The notes beneath the pieces were generated by a model, which worked only from the letters and a program-made list of their open reading frames with translations, had not been told where the DNA came from and did no database searches. Of a stretch of 64,000 nt of DNA, positions 19,355 to 26,387 are shown piece after piece. The stretch's first letter is position 1, and each line of letters starts with the position of its first letter. The DNA is taken from NCBI RefSeq assembly GCF_021502675.1, contig NZ_JAKFHA010000007.1, positions 116,351 to 180,350 of the forward strand. Direction: 5' to 3'. Origin of the DNA: Yinghuangia soli (GTDB taxonomy: Bacteria; Actinomycetota; Actinomycetes; Streptomycetales; Streptomycetaceae). The position numbers were made by a program, and so were the translations under genes.

Positions 19355-19427
19355 CTCCACAAGCACGACAGCACAATCCGACCGGCCCCTGTCCGGTCGT
19401 CATGTTCTCGGCGGAGGTGGCAAGACG

Positions 19428-21074
19428 GTGTCAGCACGACGCACGGCAGCACGACGCACCATCAGCACGGCAATACCCGCGGCGAACGGCCGAACCGGCC
19501 TCGCCCGGCTGCGCGCCCGCGGCACCGTGGTGGCAGGCCTCGCGGCCGTCGCCCTGACCGCGACCGCCTGCGGCGGCGACAGCGACAAGAAGAGCGGCGG
19601 GAACAGCGAGACGGGGGGCACCCCCAAGAACGGCGGCAAGCTCACCATGCTCGCCGTCCAGGACTCCAAGAGCCTGGACGTGTTCCGCACCTCCTACGTC
19701 GCGGTCGCGGACGAGCCCCGCCTCGCCGCGCTCTACGACCCGATGTTCTACATCGACACCAAGACCGGCGCGGTCAAGCCGCACCTGGCCGAGTCGCTGT
19801 CGACCGCCGACAACGGCGCCACCTGGACCCTGAAGCTGCGCCCCGGCGTGCAGTTCAGCGACGGCACGCCGTTCAACGCCGAGGCCGTCAAGATCAACTA
19901 CGAGGCGCACGGCAAGGCGGAGACCCAGTCCCTGCACCGCGCCGCGGCCATGATGATCAAGACCGAGGTGGTCGACGAGACCACCGTCAAGATCACCAAC
20001 CTGACCGGCCCGAACCCGAACTTCGACCGCACCGTCGCCACCGAGCTGACGTACATCGAAGCGCCTTCGGCGATCAGCAAGGGCATCGACCAGGCCGGCC
20101 AGAACCCGGTCGGCGCCGGCCCGTTCATGCTGAAGAACTGGGTCCGCGGCAGCCACCAGGAGTTCGTGAAGAACCCGAACTACTGGCAGAAGGACAAGGG
20201 CCTGCCCAAGGTCGACGAAGTCGTCATCAAGAACGTCCCGGACATCAAGCAGCAGTACAACACCGTGAAGTCCGGCGGTGCGGACATCTTCCACAGCTCG
20301 GACGGCGCGCGCCTGGAAGAGGCCGCCAAGGAGCTGCAGGTCCAGAAGATGGCCGACCTCGGCGGCCAGATGATCCAGTTCAACATGAACAAGCCGCCGT
20401 TCGACGACATCCGGGCCCGCCAGGCGCTGTCGCTGGCCTTCGACCCGGCGGACATCCCGAAGCAGCTCAACAACGGGTACGTCCCGGCGAAGAGCTACTT
20501 CAACGAGTCGTCGCAGTTCTTCGACCCGACCGCGGTCCAGCCGGCGCAGAACAAGGAGAAGGCGCAGCAGCTGCTCGACGCGCTCGCCGCCGAGGGCAAG
20601 CCCCTCTCCTTCGACTTCCTCATCCCGCAGAACCCGTCCTCGCAGGCGGTGGCGGAGTACATGCAGAGCCGCCTGGCGCAGATGAAGAACGTCACCATGA
20701 AGATCCAGTCGCTGGAGATCGGCCAGTACATCCAGAAGTACGCGATCCAGCGCGACTTCACCGCGATGCTGTTCCAGCAGTGGAACGTGGACCCCGAGCC
20801 GGTCCTGTTCAACTCGTTCCACTCGAAGAGCCTGCTCAACTTCGTGGGCTGGCGCAGCCCGGCGGCGGACGCGGCCCTGGAGGCCGGCCGCGCCAGCACC
20901 GACCCGGCGGCCCGCAAGGCGGCCTACGCCGAGCTGCAGAAGGCGATGATCGCCGACCTGCCGGTCTGGGTGTACGCCGAGTCGCTGATCGGCCCGATCT
21001 ACTCCAAGAAGGTCACCGGTGTCGAGCAGTACAACACCGGCGTCGTCTTCATGGACCGGATCGGCTTCAAGTAG
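19428..21074 (+). CDS. ABC transporter family-5 solute-binding lipoprotein 6
   Basis: Receptor of 548 residues from GTG 19428 with GGAGGTGGCAAGAC upstream. It has a long basic leader (MSARRTAARRTISTAIPAAN), a hydrophobic core VVAGLAAVALTATAC and lipobox TATAC. Landmarks are LTMLAVQDSKSLDVF, VAVADEPRLAALYDPMFYID, FSDGTPFNAEAVKINYEAHG, VGAGPFMLKNWVRGSHQEFV, KPPFDDIRARQALSLAFDP and WNVDPEPVLFNSF. The C-terminal QYNTGVVFMDRIGFK parallels receptor 5. Differences from receptor 5 concentrate around residues 150-200 and 270-310. The last gene of the transporter block, it converges on nsdA. Confidence 0.92.
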   Translation: MSARRTAARRTISTAIPAANGRTGLARLRARGTVVAGLAAVALTATACGGDSDKKSGGNSETGGTPKNGGKLTMLAVQDSKSLDVFRTSYVAVADEPRLAALYDPMFYIDTKTGAVKPHLAESLSTADNGATWTLKLRPGVQFSDGTPFNAEAVKINYEAHGKAETQSLHRAAAMMIKTEVVDETTVKITNLTGPNPNFDRTVATELTYIEAPSAISKGIDQAGQNPVGAGPFMLKNWVRGSHQEFVKNPNYWQKDKGLPKVDEVVIKNVPDIKQQYNTVKSGGADIFHSSDGARLEEAAKELQVQKMADLGGQMIQFNMNKPPFDDIRARQALSLAFDPADIPKQLNNGYVPAKSYFNESSQFFDPTAVQPAQNKEKAQQLLDALAAEGKPLSFDFLIPQNPSSQAVAEYMQSRLAQMKNVTMKIQSLEIGQYIQKYAIQRDFTAMLFQQWNVDPEPVLFNSFHSKSLLNFVGWRSPAADAALEAGRASTDPAARKAAYAELQKAMIADLPVWVYAESLIGPIYSKKVTGVEQYNTGVVFMDRIGFK

Positions 21075-21145
21075 GCCGGCCCGCGCTGCGCGGCACGGCC
21101 CGGCAGGGCGCGACGCAGCACAGCGCAGCCGCACCGCAGTTCCAC

Positions 21146-21175
21146 GGCGCCCCTCCGCACCCGCGGAGGGGCGCC
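21146..21175 (+). terminator. Terminator between binding-protein gene 6 and nsdA
   Basis: A perfect 13-bp stem (21146-21158 with 21163-21175), ACCC loop, followed by GCCCCTTTT on the plus strand. It serves gene 6 and possibly nsdA from the other side. Confidence 0.85.
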
Positions 21176-21213
21176 GCCCCTTTTGCGGCCGGTTCCGGAC
21201 CGCCGCAGCAGGC

Positions 21214-22779
21214 TCAAGGCGACGGGAACGCCGCCTCGGGCAGCTCGCCGAGGAGCCGGTCGGCCAACCGGCGTACCGGCGGCAGCTCGCCGAACAGGTC
21301 CACCGCGCTCTTCGCGGTGCGCCGCAGCCGCGAGCTCAGCCGCTCCGAGCGCACCTTGCCGGCCAGCGCCAGCGCCCCGGACGCCGCCTCGCAGGCCGGC
21401 TCGGCCTCGCGCTCCAGGACGTACACCGCGGCCAGCCCGACCCGGGACAGCGCCAGCGACCTGCGGTACTCCGCGGTGCCCTCGAAGAGCCGCACCGCCT
21501 TCTCCAGCGGCTCGCGGGCGCGTTCGGCCGGTCCGGCCCCGCGGTACGCCAGGTCGCGGTACGCATGGCCGACCTCGGAGGAGAACTCGGCCTCGCCGAA
21601 GTACCGGATCCAGTCCGGCTCGTCTCCTTCCGGTGCGTCCGCGTGCAGCTGCTCGGCGACGCTGAGCGCGCGCCGGCACTTGTCCGCCTGCCCGAGCCCC
21701 GCGTGCGCCCGGCCCTCGACCGCGTACAGCATCGCCTGGGTCCGCGGCCCGGCACTGTCGCGGGAGCCGTACTGCGCAAGATGGATCAGCTCCAGGGCGT
21801 CGGACGGCCGGTCCAGATGGATCATCTGACGGCTCATCACGCCCAGCACGTTGGCGCCCAGCGGCCGGTCTCCGGCCTCCTTGGCGGCGTGCAGCGCGAG
21901 CACGAAGTACTTCTGCGCGCCCGGCTGCATGCCGACGTCGTACGACATCCACCCGGCCAGCAGCGCGAGTTCGGCGGTGAGCCGGAACAAGCGGTCGCGC
22001 ACCGGTTCCGGATAGGCATCCTGCAGAAGGTCGGTCACCTCCTGCAGCTGGCCCACCACGGCCTTGCGCCGCAGCCCGCCGCCGCACTGCATGTCCCAGC
22101 TGCGGAACAGCCTTACGGTCTCCTCCAGTTGCTCCAGCTCGCCGAGCCCGAGGCGGCCGCGCGCCTGCGGACCGCGGGGCGGCAGCGGGGGCACCGGGAC
22201 CGGCGCCAGCCAGCGCTGCATCGGCTCGACCAGCGCCGGGCCCGCGGACAGCGCGAGCGAGGCCCCCAGGAAGCCCCGGCGGCCCAGCATCAAGTCGCTG
22301 CGCGAGAACTCGCCGAGCAGGTCGACCACCGACTCCGGGGCCCACGGCAGGTCCACGCCCGACCCGGTGAACAGCGCCCCCGGCTCCTTGAAGCCGAGGT
22401 CCTCCACCGCGACCACGCAGCCGAAGTGCTCGCTGAACAACTCGGAGATGATGCGCGGTATCGGATCGCGCGGCTGCTCGCCGTCGAGCCAGCGCCGCAC
22501 CCGCGAGGTGTCGGTGCTGACATGCAGCGCCCCGAGCCGCCGGGCCCGGCGGTTCACCTGGCGGGCGAACTCGCCCTTGGACCAGCCGGTGCGCTCGAAC
22601 CACGACGCGAGCCGGTCGTTGGGCTGCTTGCCGCCGGATATGCGGGTCCCCGGGCCCAGGGCCGGCAGGGGCGGCTCGAAGCGCGCGCCGAAGCGGCCGT
22701 CGTCGGCGGGTCCGCCGGACGGGATGCCGTACGGCTCGCCGACTGCTTGGCCGTCGGCTTCGGTCTGTGCGATCGTCAC
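21214..22779 (-). CDS. nsdA: NsdA-like TPR regulator of differentiation and antibiotic production
   Basis: NsdA is a conserved Streptomyces protein whose loss increases sporulation and antibiotic production in S. coelicolor. The 521-residue protein has a DNA-binding-like N-terminal region (LASWFERTGWSKGEFARQVN...DTSRVRRWLDGEQP) followed by helical TPR-type repeats to the C-terminus (for example QAMLYAVEGRAHAGLGQADK). The GTG at 22779 is preceded by AGGGGGAGAG. It lies beside amtB in S. coelicolor but is 16 kb from it here. Divergent from the primase-like gene. The identification rests on architecture and synteny. Confidence 0.85.
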   Translation of the reverse strand: MTIAQTEADGQAVGEPYGIPSGGPADDGRFGARFEPPLPALGPGTRISGGKQPNDRLASWFERTGWSKGEFARQVNRRARRLGALHVSTDTSRVRRWLDGEQPRDPIPRIISELFSEHFGCVVAVEDLGFKEPGALFTGSGVDLPWAPESVVDLLGEFSRSDLMLGRRGFLGASLALSAGPALVEPMQRWLAPVPVPPLPPRGPQARGRLGLGELEQLEETVRLFRSWDMQCGGGLRRKAVVGQLQEVTDLLQDAYPEPVRDRLFRLTAELALLAGWMSYDVGMQPGAQKYFVLALHAAKEAGDRPLGANVLGVMSRQMIHLDRPSDALELIHLAQYGSRDSAGPRTQAMLYAVEGRAHAGLGQADKCRRALSVAEQLHADAPEGDEPDWIRYFGEAEFSSEVGHAYRDLAYRGAGPAERAREPLEKAVRLFEGTAEYRRSLALSRVGLAAVYVLEREAEPACEAASGALALAGKVRSERLSSRLRRTAKSAVDLFGELPPVRRLADRLLGELPEAAFPSP

Positions 22780-23110
22780 CGGTCTCTCCCCCTGGGCACG
22801 CCGTACCGTCCACCCGGAAGATCCGCACGGACCGTGCGCAATGTCCCGTATGCCGAAAGTAGGCGGCAAGCCCGGCTCCCGGGGTGGGAACGGCAAAACG
22901 CCACTGTTCGCCACCCCTTGCGCCAGGGGTCCGCCCGGCGGGTTGGCGCTTGACTGGACGATGGCCGGTATCCGGCCGGGATCGTCCCGACGACGCGCGT
23001 GCGCAATCCGTCCCGGTGCCGCCCCGCAGGTCCGCCGCGGGGGCGCGGCGAGCAGGCCGCGGGGACGCCGCCGGGCCGTAACCAAAAGTGACGGGAGCCG
23101 TTGGGAGGTC
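22780..23110. other. Divergent intergenic region nsdA / primase-like gene
   Basis: The 331 bp must hold promoters for both genes. TTGACT near 22950 could be a -35 for the plus strand, but no convincing -10 follows at normal spacing. Short GC palindromes occur. I see no gene. Confidence 0.35.
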
Positions 23111-23782
23111 ATGGACATCATGCTCGGATCGCGCCGACGCACCCGGACTGCCTTGTGGCAGGCGGTGTCGGAGTATGTCGAGCAGCGGCGCTGGCCCGTC
23201 ACGCAGGGTACCTACCTGGTGCGGGACGGCCGCAGCACCCGCTGTTCCTGCGGCCGGGTCGGCTGTGCCGCGCCCGGCATGCACCCCTCGGACCCGCAGT
23301 GGTCCGCCCACGCGACCAACACCCCCGCCGCGGCCCGCTATCTGTGGTCGCAGTGGCCGGACAGCACCGTGGTCCTCCCCACCGGCCACGCCTTCGACGC
23401 CATCAGCGTCCCGCGGCACGCCGGACAGCGCGCACTGGTCCGCCTCGAGCGCATGGGCACCCCGCTCGGCCCGGTGCTCGGCACCCCCACCGGCCGCCTG
23501 TTCTTCCTGGTGGCCCCCGGCGCGGCACCCGAACTCCCGCATCTGCTCTACCAGATGGGCTGGGACGACGCCGAGCTGGACCTGCGCTGCCACGGGGCCG
23601 GCGACTACATCTTCGCGCCGCCCTCGCCGCTGGGCATGCTGGGCACCGCGGAGTGGATCCGCCCGCCGGCCGACGACGAGACGACGCCGCTGCCCGAGGC
23701 CCGGCTGCTGCTCGGCACGCTCGCGTACGCGTGCCACCGCAACAGCGCCCGTACCGGCAGCGGGATGTGGCTGGCCTCCTGA
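23111..23782 (+). CDS. Primase-polymerase-like (Prim-Pol N-terminal domain) protein
   Basis: A 223-residue protein conserved next to nsdA and ftsY in Streptomyces. It resembles the N-terminal domain of bifunctional DNA primase/polymerases. The region CSCGRVGCAAPGMHP is a Cys/His cluster typical of that domain. The rest has the alternation GHAFDAISVPRHAGQRAL and FFLVAPGA of the fold. Catalytic acidic residues of a true Prim-Pol are not obvious and no helicase domain follows, so a non-catalytic or regulatory role is possible. GGAGG lies at 23104-23108, which favours the in-frame ATG at 23120 (11 nt) about as well as 23111 (2 nt). Confidence 0.75.
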   Translation: MDIMLGSRRRTRTALWQAVSEYVEQRRWPVTQGTYLVRDGRSTRCSCGRVGCAAPGMHPSDPQWSAHATNTPAAARYLWSQWPDSTVVLPTGHAFDAISVPRHAGQRALVRLERMGTPLGPVLGTPTGRLFFLVAPGAAPELPHLLYQMGWDDAELDLRCHGAGDYIFAPPSPLGMLGTAEWIRPPADDETTPLPEARLLLGTLAYACHRNSARTGSGMWLAS

Positions 23783-23804
23783 GGCCCTCGCACCGCAGAC
23801 GCAA

Positions 23805-23839
23805 TGAGGGGCCGCCCGAACGCATCGGGCGGCCCCTCA
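23805..23839. terminator. Bidirectional terminator between primase-like gene and ftsY
   Basis: A perfect 15-bp stem (23805-23819 with 23825-23839) with a 5-nt loop, midway between two convergent genes. Confidence 0.9.
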
Positions 23840-23855
23840 CCATTTGTCCCTCGGG

Positions 23856-25055
23856 TCAGTCCCCGATCAGCGCGTCCACGAATGCGGCCGGGTCGAACGG
23901 AGCCAGGTCGTCCGGGCCTTCGCCCAGCCCGATCAGCTTGACCGGGACGCCCAGCTCACGCTGCACCGCGACCACGATGCCGCCCTTGGCGGTGCCGTCC
24001 AGCTTGGTCAGCACGATGCCGGTGATCTGCACGACCTCGGCGAACACCCGGGCCTGCACCAGGCCGTTCTGGCCGGTGGTGGCGTCCAGCACGAGCAGCA
24101 CCTCGTCCACCGGGCCGTGCTTCTCGACGACCCGCTTGACCTTGCCGAGCTCGTCCATGAGGCCGGTCTTGGTGTGCAGCCGGCCCGCGGTGTCGATCAG
24201 GACGGTGTCGACGCCCTCCGCGATGCCTTCCTTGACCGCGTCGAACGCGACGCTGGCCGGGTCGCCGCCCTCGGGGCCGCGCACGGTGTGCGCCCCGACG
24301 CGCTCGCCCCAGGTCTGCAGCTGGTCGGCGGCCGCGGCGCGGAAGGTGTCCGCGGCGCCCAGCACGACCGTGCGGCCGTCGGCGACGAGCACGCGGGCCA
24401 GCTTGCCGGTCGTGGTGGTCTTGCCGGTGCCGTTGACGCCGACGACCATCACGGTCGCGGGGCGGCCGTCGGTGCGCTTGGCGGTGTCCAGCGAGCGGTC
24501 GTAGTCCGTGCCGACCAGGGCGAGCAGCTCCTCCTGGAGCAGCCCGCGCAGTTCGGCCGGGGTGCGGGTGCCGAGCACCTTGACGCGGGTGCGCAGCCGC
24601 TCGACCAGCTCCTGGGTGGGGGCCACGCCGACGTCCGCGGTCAGCAGGGTGTCCTCGATCTCCTCCCAGGTGTCCTCGTCGAGGTGCTCGCGCGACAGCA
24701 GCGCGAGCAGCCCCTTGCCGAACGTGGTCTGGGAGCGGGCCAGCTTGGCGCGCAGCCGCACCAGGCGCCCGGCGGTCGGCTCGGGGACGTCGAGGGCGGG
24801 GGGCGCCTCCTCGACGGTGTCGGGGACGGCGGGCGCCTCGGCGGGCGGGGCCGCGGCATCCGGCAGGTCGACGGTCTCGACGCCGCGCCGCGGGGCCTCC
24901 GGCAGCGCTGCGGCATCCTCGCCGACGCCCGGCTCGACGGGGGTGCGGGGCGGGGGCGGGGCGACGGAGCCGCGGCGGCGGGAGCCGACGACGAGCCAGC
25001 CGGCGGCGCCCAGCACCACGACCGCGAGGACGATGGCAAGGATCAGAATCTCCAT
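23856..25055 (-). CDS. ftsY: Signal recognition particle receptor FtsY
   Basis: SRP receptor GTPase that receives ribosome-nascent chain complexes carrying Ffh at the membrane. 399 residues: an N-terminal membrane helix (MEILILAIVLAVVVLGAAGWLV), an acidic proline-rich linker to about residue 105, then the NG domain. Motifs are GVNGTGKTTTTGKLA (G1), DTFRAAAADQL, DTAGRLHTK (G3), TKLDGTAKGG (G4) and GLGEGPDDL. The membrane anchor at the start is typical of actinobacterial FtsY. The ATG at 25055 begins the hydrophobic helix directly; no strong ribosome binding site is visible. Confidence 0.96.
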   Translation of the reverse strand: MEILILAIVLAVVVLGAAGWLVVGSRRRGSVAPPPPRTPVEPGVGEDAAALPEAPRRGVETVDLPDAAAPPAEAPAVPDTVEEAPPALDVPEPTAGRLVRLRAKLARSQTTFGKGLLALLSREHLDEDTWEEIEDTLLTADVGVAPTQELVERLRTRVKVLGTRTPAELRGLLQEELLALVGTDYDRSLDTAKRTDGRPATVMVVGVNGTGKTTTTGKLARVLVADGRTVVLGAADTFRAAAADQLQTWGERVGAHTVRGPEGGDPASVAFDAVKEGIAEGVDTVLIDTAGRLHTKTGLMDELGKVKRVVEKHGPVDEVLLVLDATTGQNGLVQARVFAEVVQITGIVLTKLDGTAKGGIVVAVQRELGVPVKLIGLGEGPDDLAPFDPAAFVDALIGD

Positions 25056-25260
25056 AGGAGCTTCAGTCTCCCAGACGGTCCCGATCCCGATCGAATCCGC
25101 CACCCGAAGCCGCACCTGCCGGATCAGCGGCAATCACAGTCTGTCAACCGTTGAATCCTGACGGCCTGTCAGATAGCTTGCCGGGGCCAAGCATGCGCCC
25201 AGGTCGGCCGCCGCGGGAGACGCACGGGTCGACGGGTTGATCGGAAGGTGTGCAGCCCCC

Positions 25261-26253
25261 ATGGCAGTGACGAATCTGCGGTTCAACCAGGTGACGCCCG
25301 GACTGGACCGTGCCGACGTGGCGTCGCGCTACCAGGCCACCATCGAGATGGCGAAGTTCGCCGATGCGAACGGCTTCGACATGGTGACCCTCGAGGAGCA
25401 CCACGGTGCGGAGAACGGGTGGAGCCCGTCCCCGCTCAGCACCGCGGGCGCCATCTTCGGAGCCACCGAGCGCATCGGCGTGATCATCTCGGCGCTGCTG
25501 GCCCCGCTGTACGACCCGATCCGGCTGGCCGAGGACATCGCCGTCCTCGACAACATCTCCGGCGGCCGCCTCTCCATCGTGGCCGGCCTCGGCTACCGGC
25601 CGGAGGAGTACGCGGCGATCGGCAAGGAGTGGAAGCGCCGCGGCAAGATCCAGGACGAGGTCCTGGAGACGCTGCTCAAGGCGTGGACCGGCGAGCCGTT
25701 CGAGTACCGCGGCGAGACCGTCCGGGTCACCCCGCGGCCGTTCACCGACCCGCACCCGATGCTGATGATCGGCGGCACCGCCAAGGCCTCGGTCCGCCGC
25801 GCGGTCCGCCTGCGCCTGCCGTTCTTCGCCGCGGCCCCGCTGCCCGAGCTCGAGCAGTACTACTACGAGCTGGCCGCCGAGGAAGGCTTCGAAGGCGGCT
25901 TCGCGATGCTGCCGTCCGCGGCCACCACGATGATCTACTGCACCGAGGACCCGGACAAGGCGTGGGCGGAGTACGGCTCGTACTTCCTGCACGAGGCCGA
26001 GACCTACGCGGCGTGGCAGACCCCCGACATCGCGTCGGTCATGGAGTCCGAGGCGCACACCGTCGAGGCGCTCCGCGAAGAGGGCATCTACGCGTGCCTC
26101 ACCCCCGACGAGTGCATCGAGCGCGCGAAGACCGGCGGCCTGACCGACGCGCTGATCCTGCACCCGCTGGTCGGCGGCCTGCCGATCGACGCGGGCTGGG
26201 CCAGCCTGCAGCTGTTCAAGGACAAGGTCCTGCCGCACAACAAGCCCGAGTAG
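25261..26253 (+). CDS. LLM-class flavin-dependent oxidoreductase
   Basis: A 330-residue luciferase-like monooxygenase family protein, a TIM barrel using FMN or coenzyme F420. Recognisable segments are FDMVTLEEHHGAENGWSPSP near residue 40, DPIRLAEDIAVLDNISGGRL, GYRPEEYAAIG and PHPMLMIGGTAKASVRRAV. The LLM F420-type possibility is of interest because the F420 gene cofC lies in the same window, but the cofactor cannot be settled from sequence. The ATG at 25261 follows GGAAGGTG at 12-nt distance. Substrate unknown. Stands alone between ftsY and smc, with a strong terminator after it. Confidence 0.88.
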   Translation: MAVTNLRFNQVTPGLDRADVASRYQATIEMAKFADANGFDMVTLEEHHGAENGWSPSPLSTAGAIFGATERIGVIISALLAPLYDPIRLAEDIAVLDNISGGRLSIVAGLGYRPEEYAAIGKEWKRRGKIQDEVLETLLKAWTGEPFEYRGETVRVTPRPFTDPHPMLMIGGTAKASVRRAVRLRLPFFAAAPLPELEQYYYELAAEEGFEGGFAMLPSAATTMIYCTEDPDKAWAEYGSYFLHEAETYAAWQTPDIASVMESEAHTVEALREEGIYACLTPDECIERAKTGGLTDALILHPLVGGLPIDAGWASLQLFKDKVLPHNKPE

Positions 26254-26294
26254 CAGCGCCGGTGCCGCCCCGGCACCGCGCCCGCACACCACGC

Positions 26295-26328
26295 CGAAGG
26301 GCACCCCGGAATCCCGGGGTGCCCTTCG
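26295..26328. terminator. Terminator between the LLM oxidoreductase gene and smc
   Basis: A perfect 15-bp stem (26295-26309 with 26314-26328) and 4-nt loop between convergent genes. Confidence 0.9.
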
Positions 26329-26387
26329 CGTCGTCCGCTCCCCCGGCCCGGTGCCGGGCCGGCCGCTCTCCCGGTCGGAGCCCCCGC

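Larger units (their letters stand above)
19000..19427 (+). other. Leader region of binding-protein gene 6
   Basis: The 428 bp hold a strong terminator (19075-19105), the conserved TTGACTGTGTAACAGAT and TACGGTGGCC element (19134-19196), an array of 9-nt repeats (19258-19354), and a Shine-Dalgarno region copied from gene 5 (GGCCCCTGTCCGG and GGCAAGA...CGGTGTCAGCACGAC). No protein gene is credible here. Confidence 0.55.

Noticed and set aside
5098-21074. Integrated element (IS, prophage or integrative plasmid) as carrier of the transporter block
   Set aside because: No transposase, integrase, terminal inverted repeat or tRNA-linked att site is seen at either edge; lateral origin stays only an inference from synteny.
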